Shown here: piece by piece, positions 41,698-51,782 of the stretch
How the letters are laid out: every line of letters begins with the position of its first letter
Numbering within the stretch: position 1 is the first letter of the stretch
Source of the DNA: Parashewanella spongiae
Lineage (GTDB): Bacteria; Pseudomonadota; Gammaproteobacteria; Enterobacterales; Shewanellaceae
Reading direction: 5' to 3'
Length of the DNA stretch: 64,000 nucleotides
NCBI RefSeq assembly: GCF_004358345.1
Contig: NZ_CP037952.1
Span: 1,736,001-1,800,000 of the forward strand
Translations under genes and position numbers: made by a program
The notes under the pieces: model-generated
Told to the model about the DNA's origin: nothing
Databases searched by the model: none
What the model saw: the letters and a program-made list of their open reading frames with translations, nothing else

Positions 41698-41733
41698 TCC
41701 TAAGCAGTAATTCGTAAATAAAAGGAATCAATA

Positions 41734-41910
41734 ATGGCATTTGATAATAAATTACTTGAGATCATCGCTTGTCCTGTCTGTAAAGGTAAGCTGGATTATG
41801 AAAAAGAAAACCAAAAGCTCATTTGCAAAGCGGACAAGTTAGCATACCCAATTACAGAAGGTATTCCAGTGTTGTTGGCTGAACGTGCAGAGCAGTGGCA
41901 AGAAAAGTAA
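41734..41910 (+). CDS. ycaR: Trm112-family small zinc-ribbon protein YcaR
   Basis: 58 residues, too short for many gene finders. [20 protein letters not shown] carries the conserved CPVC knuckle, followed by [20 protein letters not shown], the standard Trm112/YcaR ending. An AAAGGA ribosome site precedes the ATG. In E. coli the order is msbA-lpxK-ycaR-kdsB. Here kdsB is absent and a strong terminator follows directly. Function is unclear in bacteria; homologues activate methyltransferases. Confidence 0.9.
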   Translation: MAFDNKLLEIIACPVCKGKLDYEKENQKLICKADKLAYPITEGIPVLLAERAEQWQEK

Positions 41911-41947
41911 TATTTTTGGTTTTTAAATGATTGACTTATGAATATCA

Positions 41948-41975
41948 AAATACCCTTTTTGAGGGTATTTTTTTT
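41948..41975 (+). terminator. Rho-independent terminator after ycaR
   Basis: Perfect 8-bp stem AAATACCC / GGGTATTT with a 7-nt loop and further T run on the + strand. It ends the comEC-msbA-lpxK-ycaR transcription unit. Confidence 0.92.
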
Positions 41976-42216
41976 CCTGTTTAAAAATGATTTTTACCAT
42001 CGGATAAAGACTTTATTGAGTTCGAAATGTTTTCATACAACGACCCAATTAATAAATTGGGCATGTTTTTCAATTTTCTTGTTTTTAAATACAGACAAAG
42101 CAATCGTCTAGAAGTATTCCCCAGAATGAGAGTTAGCTGAACAAGTGTTGAAAAAAACTTGAAAACATCAATATGTTATAGATAATCCGAAATATAAATT
42201 TTTTATTGGTTGTCTA

Positions 42217-42524
42217 GGGTCTGTTGATCTTTCGTGATTGTTTTTACAGCGATAAATTGGTTGTTTTATGCAAGGCAGAGTTTGTGAGGTTTGGTTATTA
42301 TCGACATACAAAACTGTCGTTACTTCGTTTCCAAATAAGAAAACGATAACGCAGCACCTTTGATTTAGAAAGAGCGACCAATTTACGCTGTCTTCGATGC
42401 TTTTGAGCATTCACTGTTTTGTGTTGTGACCAGCTCACTTAGATGGCTAAGTATCACTGCTCACGCCTTGAACAGATAAATGCTCAAATAGCACAAAATT
42501 AAATCCTGAAAGATCAACAGACCC
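42217..42524. repeat. MITE family A, copy A5
   Basis: 308 bp with perfect 17-bp inverted ends GGGTCTGTTGATCTTTC, flanked by TA duplications and CTAG-like context. Inverted relative to A1; P unit at 42299-42322. The right end is about 30 bases before the start of the kinase gene. The rest of the 41976-42555 gap shows no gene. Confidence 0.9.
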
Positions 42525-42555
42525 TAGAAAACTCTATAAATAGGTTTGATGTTTT

Positions 42556-43275
42556 ATGGTAAACATGAGTTTTGAGCAAAAGCTGGCTCAAATGCTTGAA
42601 CTAAATAAGGGGAAACGGATATTTCAATTTGAACATCAAGGACAAAGATATTGGCTCAAACAGGCAGAAAAACTGAAAGGTTTTATGCGTGTACTTAAAG
42701 GCAATGCCCAAAAGGCCCTACGCAGAGAAATGTGTGCATTACAGAGATTATCTAGAAAGCATGCTGCCGTACCTAAGATGGTTTGCCATGATGCAGATTT
42801 TTTTGTACTTGAAGATTCAGGGGTAACGATTAAAGACTGGCTTTCGAAAGATATTTCACAAGACAATATGCAGCAAATCCTAAATGATTCAAGTAAAGCG
42901 CTGGCTGAGCTACATTCTATGGGCTTAAACCATGGTCGTCCTGCGTTAAGAGATATTTGTTGGAACAATGGGCAAGTAACTTTTATTGATTTCGAATCTA
43001 AATTCGGCAAAAGCAGTGAAGAGCAAAAGAAAGTACGTGATTTGGTACTCTATATCCATAGCCTATATCGCTCGTTAGGTCCTCAAAATGAAATAGTAGA
43101 ACAAGCGATTCAACAATATAGAGACGCCGGAGGTGAATGGGTATGGCTTCAAACTCAGGATTTTTTACGCTCTTGGCAGTGGCTATATTATGTAAGTTTC
43201 CCATTTAGGAATAATGGTGGTCGAGATTCGAAGCCTGTTTACTGGGTGTTAAGGCATTTTAGATACACAGTATAA
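42556..43275 (+). CDS. Small protein-kinase-fold enzyme (LPS/Kdo kinase or RIO-like)
   Basis: 239 residues with a compact kinase fold: Lys35 in RYWLKQ, Glu58 in LRREMCAL, hinge FFVLEDSG, catalytic loop HGRPALRDICWNN (His126, Asp133, Asn137) and metal-binding Asp145 in FIDFE. Such chains are annotated as LPS core heptose/Kdo kinases (WaaP/InaA/KdkA group) or RIO-like. Proximity to lipid A genes favours LPS modification, but MITE A5 and a terminator separate it from them. The next ATG (codon 4) is an alternative start. Confidence 0.65.
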   Translation: MVNMSFEQKLAQMLELNKGKRIFQFEHQGQRYWLKQAEKLKGFMRVLKGNAQKALRREMCALQRLSRKHAAVPKMVCHDADFFVLEDSGVTIKDWLSKDISQDNMQQILNDSSKALAELHSMGLNHGRPALRDICWNNGQVTFIDFESKFGKSSEEQKKVRDLVLYIHSLYRSLGPQNEIVEQAIQQYRDAGGEWVWLQTQDFLRSWQWLYYVSFPFRNNGGRDSKPVYWVLRHFRYTV

Positions 43276-43327
43276 TGAGCTTTTATTGGCGTAAATTAGT
43301 ATAACTCACGCCATTAAAATAAACCTA

Positions 43328-44188
43328 TTACTTCTTTAAATCGTAATATAAGGTTTCAATCCACTTATCTTCAGTAATAAATGACCAACTCCATGCTTGT
43401 AGTGATGCAGGTAACCCCTGTTTTTTCATTTTTTCTAGTGAGTGCTCTTGGACTAATTGTTGTTGCATCCAGTTAATACTGTCATCCAACATGATTTTGA
43501 ATTTCATTAAATCATCTTTAGCAGCAAGTGTGCCATGCCCAGGGATCACTTTAGTATCCTTATTAATGCGCTTTAAAACGGCAGCAACATTGTCTCGGTA
43601 ACCAATGACAGAGCCACCACCTTTAAGATCAACATACGGAAAGTGATCTTTAAAAAATAAATCACCCATATGAACGACTGAATCATCACTCCAATAAACC
43701 ACACTGTCACCATCGGTATGCCCTGGCTTTAAATGAACAACATTCATTGTGGTGCCATTAAAATGGATTGATATGCCATCATCATAAGTAATAACTGGTA
43801 ACGCTTTTTGATCAACTTTAGGGTTACTTTGAAGTCGCTTTAAAACATTGTGGTGCGCCATAATAGTACCGCTTTGACTGAAATGTTCATTACCGCCAGT
43901 GTGATCACCGTGATAATGAGTATTGATGATATATTTAGGCTCACCAACTTGGATTTCTGATAGGGCTTTTTCAATTTTATCGGCGAGTGGTGCAAATTGA
44001 TCATCAATAATCAAAATCCCGTCTTCACCTGCAGAAACGCCAATATTTCCGCCTGCACCAGTGAACATATAGGTTGAATGAGTAAGTTTTTGAGGGACAA
44101 TCTTAATGTCTTTGAAGCGATCGTCTGCGTGGGTGTTTATGGAAAATAGCAAAGCTATTGCGGCTGAAACGGTAGCGATATGTTTCAT
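43328..44188 (-). CDS. Periplasmic metallo-beta-lactamase-fold hydrolase
   Basis: 286 residues with a signal peptide (MKHIATVSAAIALLFSINTHA). Zinc ligands are intact: HYHGDH (91-96), His157 in KPGHTDGD, Asp176 in HMGDLFF and His218 in PGHG. This Asp-containing set is the glyoxalase II/lactonase/quinoprotein-relative pattern, not the B1 beta-lactamase ligand set, so antibiotic hydrolysis is not implied. The substrate is unknown. AAGGGA precedes the ATG. It lies after the RND operon but behind its terminator. Confidence 0.82.
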   Translation of the reverse strand: MKHIATVSAAIALLFSINTHADDRFKDIKIVPQKLTHSTYMFTGAGGNIGVSAGEDGILIIDDQFAPLADKIEKALSEIQVGEPKYIINTHYHGDHTGGNEHFSQSGTIMAHHNVLKRLQSNPKVDQKALPVITYDDGISIHFNGTTMNVVHLKPGHTDGDSVVYWSDDSVVHMGDLFFKDHFPYVDLKGGGSVIGYRDNVAAVLKRINKDTKVIPGHGTLAAKDDLMKFKIMLDDSINWMQQQLVQEHSLEKMKKQGLPASLQAWSWSFITEDKWIETLYYDLKK

Positions 44189-44223
44189 CTTTTATCCCTT
44201 AAGTATAAGTTTTATCCAGAGTA

Positions 44224-44254
44224 AAAGATAAGAGGCTGAATAACAGCCTCTTAT
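44224..44254 (-). terminator. Terminator of the RND efflux operon
   Basis: Perfect 10-bp stem TAAGAGGCTG / CAGCCTCTTA (44229-44238 with 44244-44253), 5-nt loop; the minus-strand tail is TCTTTTAC. It is 19 bases after the stop of the last RND gene. Confidence 0.88.
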
Positions 44255-44272
44255 TTCATCTAACTTGTAATT

Positions 44273-47200
44273 TTATTTTTCAGGAAGCCACGAGAGTATA
44301 GATTTCGCCTTATGGTTCGATTTCGATAATTGAATCCCTGCTTTATATCTCATCCGATAAAGTGCTTGATAGCATAAAGGGACAAGGTATAAGCTCGTCA
44401 TGGTTGAAAATGCCAAGCCACCAATAATTGCAATGGCCATTGGTGAGTAAGGAGGGCCACCGCCACCGATTTTAGTTTCACCTAGAGCTAAAGGAAGTAA
44501 TCCCAAAATGGTTGTACTGACCGTCATTAATACAGGACGCAGTCGTGTAATACAGACTTCGTGTATAGTCTTGGTGAGGGCGTTAAGTTTAGGTTGCATT
44601 TGGTTAATTTGATCTACCAATACAATGCCGTTGTTTACCACAATACCAATCAGGATTAATATCCCAATCATAGCCATGACTGACATTGAGTTTCCTGTAA
44701 ACATCATTGCCCAAAAGACACCAGTGATGGAATATAAGATTGAAGTGATGATGGCTGTAGGCAACAGCAAAGATTCAAATAATGCCGCCATGACAATGTA
44801 AATCATTATGATGGCTAAGAGCATATTGGTTACCATTAATGCTTCGTCTTCATCTTGGCGCTCAAACGCGCCGCGTAATGAATATTTGTAACCATGTGGG
44901 AAAGTAACAGCATCCAAAGCACGGGTGATTTTATCTCTTGCTTCATCGGTAGAAAGCTCATCTAAACTGGCACCAATAGTTAAAGCTGTTTGACGGTTAT
45001 AATGCCGAATATTGTCCAATCTAGGTTGTTCATGAATGGTTGCTAGATTGTCCAAACTATAAACGCGTTCGCCAATCCTTAATACAGGCAGCTGTTTTAA
45101 TTTATCAAGAGATTGTCGCCAACCCTTTTCATAGGCCAGCTCGATACGTAACTCGCCGTTTGGGTTGTGGCGATATGAACGCAGTGGAACACCACGTAAT
45201 GCGATAGATATATTTCGAGCAATTTGACGTAATTCGACCCCTAACCTTGATGCCATCACAGGATCAATTTTAATCACAATTTCTTTTTGACCAGCATTAA
45301 TTTCAGAGCGCACATCGACGAGTCCTTCAATATTACTGATCAAAGGCAAAACTTGTTCACTGATGCGGATCAGCTCACTGGTAGAGCGTCCAGTTAAAGT
45401 GATTCTAACACCATTATTATCTCGTCCCCAACCAAATTGCGGCTTGGCGATTGAAAATTTTGGAAACCCTGCTCGTATCGTTTCCTTTAACTCTTTAATA
45501 TCCGCTTTCGTATCTTTTTTAAGAATTAACGTAGATTGACCACGCTCGGGATTGTAGTAGCTGTATACGGAATCAATATGGAATTTATCTTTGTTGGCAT
45601 ACAAATAATCTTCCATTTCGGTTACTAGTGATTCAATAACCTCGACTGTGTGTCGACCTTCAATCATGTAGTTAATGAAGAGTCTATCGTCACCTTCACC
45701 GCCACCATTGTTTTGAACCACGCCTAAAGGAATTGCCGTTGAAACCAAGATCATGACAGCAATAAAACCCGATAGCTTTGGTCTAGATAATGACCAATTG
45801 AGTGAGCGTTGATACCAAACTTGTAGCTTATTACTTTTAGGTTTTTGTCTTGGTTTAAAGTTTAATTTCTTTAAAAATAAAGGGATTAATGTCTTAGAAA
45901 CCAACAATGAAGCGAGCAGCGAAATACATATCGCAATAGCAACATGTTCTAGAAAAATAGTTAACTCGACTTTAACACCAAATATATTAGGTAAAAAAAC
46001 AATTGCGGTTGTTAAGGTACCGGCCAAAACAGCTAAAGTCACTTTATGAATGCCAGATAATATGACCTCTTCCGCATTTTTATCTTTTGATTTTTCCTGC
46101 TCTTGTAGCACGCTTTCTGTTACAACGACCGCGTTATCGATGAGCATCCCAATCGCCAGTAACAGTCCCATCATTGAAAGGATGTTCAAGCTGTATCCGA
46201 GGAAATACATTGCAGCGAGCGTCATCCCCATCGAAATCGGTACAGATGACACGATAACGAGCGTCATTTTCAAATCTCGCAAGAAGAAATACAAAATTCC
46301 AAAGGAAAGAAAAGCACCTAGTAATCCAGATAAGAGAAGATCTTTCAATGAAGACTTCACACCGGCAGCTTGGTCTTCCATGATATACAGTTTAATACCG
46401 TCAAACTGAGAGTCTTTTTTAGTTTTTTCAATCAGATTGATAACACGCTCAGAAACTTGAACAAGGTTAGCCCCTGACTCTTTAAACACATCAAGCCCAA
46501 CAGCGTACTTTTTATCTAAATGTCGACCTTCAGTGGCTTCTGGTAATGCAAATCCAATCGTTGCGACATCGCTCAAACGTAAATCAGGGCGCAGCCATAC
46601 ATTACGGATGTCGTCTAATGAACGAAACTCACCTTTAGGAGAGACTTGATAGACAGAATTATTGGCCCGAAGCGAACCTGCGTTGACAACGAAGTTTTGT
46701 GAAGCCATTTTACGATTAAGTTCAGCCATCGACATACCTGTCGCCAGCAGTTTTTCAGCATTTAACCTCACTTCAATTTGCTTTTTTTCAACCCCATAAA
46801 GTGCAACTCGCGAAATCCCGTCAATACGCTCAAGTGGACGTTTTAATTGCTTATCCAGTAAATCAAACGCGCCAGAAAGTTCTCGTTGGCTTGAAATGCG
46901 TATCGTCAATATTGACATGTCAGCGGTTGAAAATTGCTGAACAAATATTCGCTCGACATCGTCAGGTAACAAGTGGCTGACTGCGTCAATCTTTTCACGG
47001 GCCTCTAAGCCTTTAGTCGCTACATTTTCATCCCATTTCATCTTGAGTCGAATATTGGCGCCATTCTGATCAGAGTCAGAGCGCATTTCGTCAATGCCCG
47101 TCATTGTGGCTAATGATTCTTCTAATACTTGAGTGATTTCTCGCTCAACTTCAGCAGGTGTAGAACCGTTGTAGGGAACATTGATATTGATCTCAGGGAC

Positions 47201-47323
47201 ATCAATACCAGGATACATTTCCAGTGGTAATAGCCGTGTTGCTGCCATTCCAAATAATAGAATGGCAACGAAGAACATGCTGGTGGTGACAGGGCGTTTA
47301 AGTGCAAGTTTGGTTAAATTCAT
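44273..47323 (-). CDS. RND efflux transporter, second subunit
   Basis: 1016-residue inner-membrane proton-driven exporter. The N-terminal LALKRPVTTSMFFVAILLFGM opening, two large periplasmic loops, the central AIGMLIDNAVVVTESVL helix IV with acidic residue, and the C-terminal GIVVNNGIVLVDQINQ helix are typical. Its ATG overlaps the stop of the upstream RND gene (ATGA), indicating coupled translation and probably a heteromeric pump of MdtB/MdtC type. A relay aspartate pair is replaced by Asp-Asn, as in many relatives. Substrates cannot be read. Confidence 0.92.
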   Translation of the reverse strand: MNLTKLALKRPVTTSMFFVAILLFGMAATRLLPLEMYPGIDVPEININVPYNGSTPAEVEREITQVLEESLATMTGIDEMRSDSDQNGANIRLKMKWDENVATKGLEAREKIDAVSHLLPDDVERIFVQQFSTADMSILTIRISSQRELSGAFDLLDKQLKRPLERIDGISRVALYGVEKKQIEVRLNAEKLLATGMSMAELNRKMASQNFVVNAGSLRANNSVYQVSPKGEFRSLDDIRNVWLRPDLRLSDVATIGFALPEATEGRHLDKKYAVGLDVFKESGANLVQVSERVINLIEKTKKDSQFDGIKLYIMEDQAAGVKSSLKDLLLSGLLGAFLSFGILYFFLRDLKMTLVIVSSVPISMGMTLAAMYFLGYSLNILSMMGLLLAIGMLIDNAVVVTESVLQEQEKSKDKNAEEVILSGIHKVTLAVLAGTLTTAIVFLPNIFGVKVELTIFLEHVAIAICISLLASLLVSKTLIPLFLKKLNFKPRQKPKSNKLQVWYQRSLNWSLSRPKLSGFIAVMILVSTAIPLGVVQNNGGGEGDDRLFINYMIEGRHTVEVIESLVTEMEDYLYANKDKFHIDSVYSYYNPERGQSTLILKKDTKADIKELKETIRAGFPKFSIAKPQFGWGRDNNGVRITLTGRSTSELIRISEQVLPLISNIEGLVDVRSEINAGQKEIVIKIDPVMASRLGVELRQIARNISIALRGVPLRSYRHNPNGELRIELAYEKGWRQSLDKLKQLPVLRIGERVYSLDNLATIHEQPRLDNIRHYNRQTALTIGASLDELSTDEARDKITRALDAVTFPHGYKYSLRGAFERQDEDEALMVTNMLLAIIMIYIVMAALFESLLLPTAIITSILYSITGVFWAMMFTGNSMSVMAMIGILILIGIVVNNGIVLVDQINQMQPKLNALTKTIHEVCITRLRPVLMTVSTTILGLLPLALGETKIGGGGPPYSPMAIAIIGGLAFSTMTSLYLVPLCYQALYRMRYKAGIQLSKSNHKAKSILSWLPEK

Positions 47324-50300
47324 TGCGCCGCCTCCGCATTCACTTCTGCAGGCTCATTAGTCTCAAACTTTTTGTTATCAAACAATGCATAAAGCACAGG
47401 GATAACAACAAGAGTAAGTAATGTTGAAAGTATCAAGCCAAAAATTACGGTAATCGCCATTGGCGATCTGATTTCAGCACCATCACCCAGACCAATTGCC
47501 ATTGGCAATAAACCTAATGATGTGGTGAGTGTTGTCATTAGAATTGGACGCAAACGCGAATGAGCAGCTTCAATGATTGCTGTTGTTTTCTCTTTACCTT
47601 GCTGCCTTAACTGATTGATTCTATCTACGAGTACAATGGCATTATTAACGACAATACCAGCCAACATAATTAGGCCGATAAACACAATGACGCTTAAATG
47701 TGTTTGAGTAACAAACAAGCCTAAGATACTGCCACTCACCGCCATTGGTACAGCAATCAAAATCAATAACGGATGAAGCAGAGATTCGAATTGACTTGCC
47801 ATGACGAGATAGACAAGAAATACAGCTAAAGCTAAAGCAATTTGTAATGAGCGAAATGAATGTTCCATTTCTTCATTTTGACCACCAAAGCGTGCTTGTA
47901 TTGAAACAGGCAATGATTGATTAGCTAATATTATTTTGGCATCGGCTACCGCTTCAGCTAAATCACCATAACCTAGATTCGCAGAAACAATAGCAACACG
48001 TTGTTGAGCAACTCGATTAATGGCTGATGGACCTAATTTCAAACTAACATCTGCAACAGCGCTAAGTGGAATAGGGCGGTTACCGTTTGGATTGATGATC
48101 ATAGAACTGATATCGCTAATTTGATCTCGCTCGTCCTGTTTACTTCTTACCAGAATATCAATCTTTCTATCACGAACATTATATTGACTCGCAACTGTGC
48201 CACCGATGCGTCTGGCAATACGGTTGGCGATAGTTGGAGTATCCATACCTAGGGCTGCTATTCGAGAATGGTCAAACTCAATGCTTAATTCTGGCTGGCC
48301 ATCACGTAAACTACTATTTAAATCTGTGAAACGATTTGATTCAGAAAGCGCAGTAACAAGTGTATTGGCCGTTTGTTTTAATTGGCTTAAGTCGTAACCA
48401 CTTAATTCAATCTCTAGCGGTGTTTTGAAGCTAAATAGCTCCGGGTGTTGAATTTTTGAGTCAAGCTCAGGGATAACACGTGTAGCTTTGCGTAAAACAT
48501 TACTGACCGTAGTGTATGCATGGCTGTCATTAAGAACGACTTGCAAACGTCCCCAATTCTCTCCGCCACGACTCGTATCAGATGACATTAGTCCGCCACT
48601 TCCCGCTTGGCTGTATAAATGTTTTACCTGAGGGTGGTCTGAAACAGAATTTGCAAGCTGCTGCAAAACTTTGTCTGTTTGCGATACTTCAGTACCAGGT
48701 GGTAATTGAACTTCAACATAGAACTCGCCTTGATTCATTGGGGGAATGAGCTCCATCCCTAATCGAGGCAAAAGACTACCGCAGGCAACAGAAATAACGA
48801 TAGCTACAGACAAACTTAACCATTTTTGTGACATTGCGCCTTTAAGTAGCGCATGATAACCATGCTCGATTTGTCGATACGCAAAATTAAACCCTATTGT
48901 GGTGGGTTTTAATATCATGCCAGAGCACCAAGCTACCAGACGTCCTAAAGCTAGAGTGAAGGTAAGTAAAAATGCTGGGAGTATATTAAATATAAGCACA
49001 AGAGGGGCAAACAAGACTTTTTTGGTGTAAAACCAAAACTTACCCATACGAGTTGTTGGTACTGGCTCTGGTTCAATGTGTTGTGTCTCAGGAGCCTTTA
49101 GTGCCTGACGTGATGCCAGCATAGGGATGGCAGTTAAAGCGACTAACAATGAAGCTAATAAAGCAAAAGCTACCGTTAAGGCTTGATCTGAAAATAAAGC
49201 GCCTGCAATGCCGTCGACGAATACTAAAGGCAAAAATACAGCAAGAGTTGTGAGTGTTGATGCGAATATTGCGCCTGAAACTTCTTTTGTGCCTGCAATG
49301 GCTGCCTGTACTCGGTTCATTCCTTTGGCTTTATATCGGTCAATGTTTTCGAGCACAACGATGGCGTTATCAACTAACAAACCAACAGCCAGAGCAATGC
49401 CACCGAGTGACATGATATTTAAGCTGATACCGGAAAAAAACATCATGTTAAACGTAGCAATAACAGAGAGTGGAATTGATAATGAAATAATAATCGTAGG
49501 TACAATATCTCTTAAAAATAAGTAGATAACTAACATGGCCAGCAAGCTACCAATCAATGCCGAAGAAGTGACTTCGTTGATGGCACTTTCGATAAATTCT
49601 GATTGATCGTAAATCAGGTTTATTTCACCTAAATTTGGATTCTTATTGAGTTTTTCAATCTCAGATTTTAATCGTTTGGCGACAGCAACAGTATTGGCAT
49701 CACCTTCTTTATAGATAGCAAGCTCGATTGATTCTTGATTGCCGATACGAGTGACATCGCTACGCTCTTTAAAAGCATCGGTGATGGTTGCGACTTCAAA
49801 AAGGCGAACAAGCTTTTGCTCATCGCGATAAATGATGACTTGAGACAGTTCATTCAGGTTATTGAATTGGTTGAGTGTTCTAACTAAGTATTCTTTTTCT
49901 CCTTGAACAACTTTACCTGCGGAAAGGTTTAAGTTTTCAGCGGCAATGCGGTTTTTAATATCTTCAGCGTTCAAATTTAGTTGAGCTAATTTGTCTTGAT
50001 CAAGTTCGATATGTACTTCTTGCTCTAAACCGCCAGATAAACGTACCGAAGCCACACCCGATAGTGCTTCAAGCCTACGTTTAAGTTCTTCTTCACCATA
50101 GGTGCGCATTTGTTTAAGCTTTGAATCAGAGGCGTCAGGTACAGATAAAGCTAGTCTCATGATGGGATCGAGATTTGGGTTAAAGCGTAATAGCAGAGGT
50201 TTTTTTACGTCTAATGGCAATTCAATGGTATCAAGCTTCTCACGTGAATCTAAGCTGGCGAGATCCATATTGGTTCCCCATTCGAACTCAAGAATCACAT

Positions 50301-50568
50301 CTGACATACCCGCACGTGAGACCGAACTTACTTTTCTTAATCCTTTTACTACTCCGACGGCTTCTTCTATTGGTTTAGCAATGAGTTGCTCAACCTCAAC
50401 AGGGGCTGCACCTTCGTATAAAGTACGAATAGTTAGTGTTGGGTAACTTAAATCTGGAAGTAGTTTTATTGCAAGACGCGAAAAACCAACCATTCCGAAA
50501 AGGATAACGGCCAGCATGAACATCCACACTGTTACGGGCCGCTTCACTGATGTAGCAATTAAAGACAT
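47320..50568 (-). CDS. RND efflux transporter, first subunit
   Basis: 1082 residues. Opening TSVKRPVTVWMFMLAVILFGM, helix IV GGIALAVGLLVDNAIVVLENI, and the C-terminal half starting near MSQKWLSLSVAIVIS. Compared with the second subunit it has about 70 extra residues between the repeats, including hydrophobic runs (APLVLIFNILPAFLLTFTLAL), perhaps an added membrane hairpin. AAGGAAC precedes the ATG. It follows the adaptor gene by 122 bases with a hairpin between. Confidence 0.92.
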   Translation of the reverse strand: MSLIATSVKRPVTVWMFMLAVILFGMVGFSRLAIKLLPDLSYPTLTIRTLYEGAAPVEVEQLIAKPIEEAVGVVKGLRKVSSVSRAGMSDVILEFEWGTNMDLASLDSREKLDTIELPLDVKKPLLLRFNPNLDPIMRLALSVPDASDSKLKQMRTYGEEELKRRLEALSGVASVRLSGGLEQEVHIELDQDKLAQLNLNAEDIKNRIAAENLNLSAGKVVQGEKEYLVRTLNQFNNLNELSQVIIYRDEQKLVRLFEVATITDAFKERSDVTRIGNQESIELAIYKEGDANTVAVAKRLKSEIEKLNKNPNLGEINLIYDQSEFIESAINEVTSSALIGSLLAMLVIYLFLRDIVPTIIISLSIPLSVIATFNMMFFSGISLNIMSLGGIALAVGLLVDNAIVVLENIDRYKAKGMNRVQAAIAGTKEVSGAIFASTLTTLAVFLPLVFVDGIAGALFSDQALTVAFALLASLLVALTAIPMLASRQALKAPETQHIEPEPVPTTRMGKFWFYTKKVLFAPLVLIFNILPAFLLTFTLALGRLVAWCSGMILKPTTIGFNFAYRQIEHGYHALLKGAMSQKWLSLSVAIVISVACGSLLPRLGMELIPPMNQGEFYVEVQLPPGTEVSQTDKVLQQLANSVSDHPQVKHLYSQAGSGGLMSSDTSRGGENWGRLQVVLNDSHAYTTVSNVLRKATRVIPELDSKIQHPELFSFKTPLEIELSGYDLSQLKQTANTLVTALSESNRFTDLNSSLRDGQPELSIEFDHSRIAALGMDTPTIANRIARRIGGTVASQYNVRDRKIDILVRSKQDERDQISDISSMIINPNGNRPIPLSAVADVSLKLGPSAINRVAQQRVAIVSANLGYGDLAEAVADAKIILANQSLPVSIQARFGGQNEEMEHSFRSLQIALALAVFLVYLVMASQFESLLHPLLILIAVPMAVSGSILGLFVTQTHLSVIVFIGLIMLAGIVVNNAIVLVDRINQLRQQGKEKTTAIIEAAHSRLRPILMTTLTTSLGLLPMAIGLGDGAEIRSPMAITVIFGLILSTLLTLVVIPVLYALFDNKKFETNEPAEVNAEAAQ

Positions 50569-50645
50569 ATAATGTTCCTTGCCTATTTTGTCTAACTCAA
50601 AAATTTGGTTGTCAGAGATTTTTTAATTAATAGCGTTGGTGAGCT

Positions 50646-50667
50646 CACTCCTGTGGCTACAGGAGTG
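50646..50667 (-). promoter_or_regulatory. Intercistronic hairpin between adaptor and RND genes
   Basis: Perfect 9-bp stem CACTCCTGT / ACAGGAGTG with a 4-nt loop, no T run on the minus strand. It lies in the 122-base gap of the efflux operon. It may lower expression of the pump relative to the adaptor or stabilise the adaptor mRNA; that is inference. Confidence 0.5.
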
Positions 50668-50690
50668 ACATCAAATTATTCTTATAAAGG

Positions 50691-51782
50691 CTATTTACTC
50701 ACGGGTTGTTGAATTGCTGCAACTTCAGCTGAGTTTATAACTTCGACATCTGATTGATCTTTAAGATTATGCTGACCGCGGATAACAATTTGTTCGCCGA
50801 GGTTTACTCCAGATAAAATTTCTACCAAACCGTCTTGTTGATAACCAATGGTCACATCTTTCTGGTTAGCTTTACCATTATCAATGACATAAATTGCATA
50901 ATTGTTGTCTTGATTCACCAGTGCGTTATATGGAACAACAGTTACCTGTTGATGGGTGTCGTACTGTAATTCGGTACGAGTAAACATGCCTGACTTAAAT
51001 TGGTTGTCAGCGTTTGGCAGCAATAACGTAACTTTAAAAGTACCACTTGTGGCATCGACAACAGGGCTGATACGAATAACATTCGCACTTGCACGATAAT
51101 CAGGGTTTAAAGTGCTGCTGACTGAAGCTTGCTGGTCAATTTTTAAATTAGAAAGTTGCTGCTCGGGTAGGTGAACAATAGCGTGCAACTCATCTTGGCG
51201 GACAACATGAAAAAGAGGCTCAAATTCTTTAATCATATTACCGGCTTTAACAAATCGTTTGGCTATAACGCCATCAATAGGCGAACGAACTTCACTTTCA
51301 GTTAATTGAAGCTTAGCTAAATCTCGTTGAGCGGTTGCAGCTTGTAGATTGTATTGAAGTTTAGATATTGAGTCTGCGCTGATAAATTGCTTGTTTGTCA
51401 TTTTGTTCAAACGTTCAAGCTCTTGTTCAATTACTTTTACTTCAGCTTCAGATTGTTGGTATTGATAGAGTTGACGACGAGAATCAATAGTAGCTAATAG
51501 TTGGCCTTTTTTAACTTGCATTCCTTCTTCGGTATGTAATTGTTCTATAAGCCCCGCAACACGGGTAACAACTTCAGCTTCTTCTGGTGCTTCCAATGTA
51601 GCTGTGGTGCTATAAAAAGAACCAACATCGCCTGTGGTGACTATTGCAGTTTCAACGGGTATCGCATAAGTTTCTTCTTTCTTTTCTTCTGCATCCCCTT
51701 TACTGCAAGCTGTTAGTGCGCCGGATAGGGCTATCGCTAAAATGAGTGAGTAGGAGCGAGCCGTTTTGCCAAAGTTGTCCAT
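50691..51782 (-). CDS. RND efflux periplasmic adaptor lipoprotein
   Basis: 363 residues from the ATG at 51782 (AGGGA upstream; a TTG at 51800 is less likely). The signal ends in a lipobox, ALTAC with Cys26, so it is a membrane fusion lipoprotein. The split lipoyl domain (EEAEVVTRVAGLIEQLHTEEG and SEVRSPIDGVIAKRFVKAGN) flanks a short coiled-coil hairpin, then come the beta-barrel and membrane-proximal domains. First gene of adaptor-RND-RND. No outer-membrane TolC-type gene is in the operon, so a shared channel elsewhere is needed. Confidence 0.93.
   Translation of the reverse strand: MDNFGKTARSYSLILAIALSGALTACSKGDAEEKKEETYAIPVETAIVTTGDVGSFYSTTATLEAPEEAEVVTRVAGLIEQLHTEEGMQVKKGQLLATIDSRRQLYQYQQSEAEVKVIEQELERLNKMTNKQFISADSISKLQYNLQAATAQRDLAKLQLTESEVRSPIDGVIAKRFVKAGNMIKEFEPLFHVVRQDELHAIVHLPEQQLSNLKIDQQASVSSTLNPDYRASANVIRISPVVDATSGTFKVTLLLPNADNQFKSGMFTRTELQYDTHQQVTVVPYNALVNQDNNYAIYVIDNGKANQKDVTIGYQQDGLVEILSGVNLGEQIVIRGQHNLKDQSDVEVINSAEVAAIQQPVSK

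Noticed and set aside
43328-44188. Reading the periplasmic MBL protein as an antibiotic beta-lactamase
   Set aside because: The ligand set (HxHxDH, His, Asp, His with Asp176) is that of glyoxalase-II/lactonase-like enzymes rather than the B1 His116-His118-His196/Asp-Cys-His pattern.
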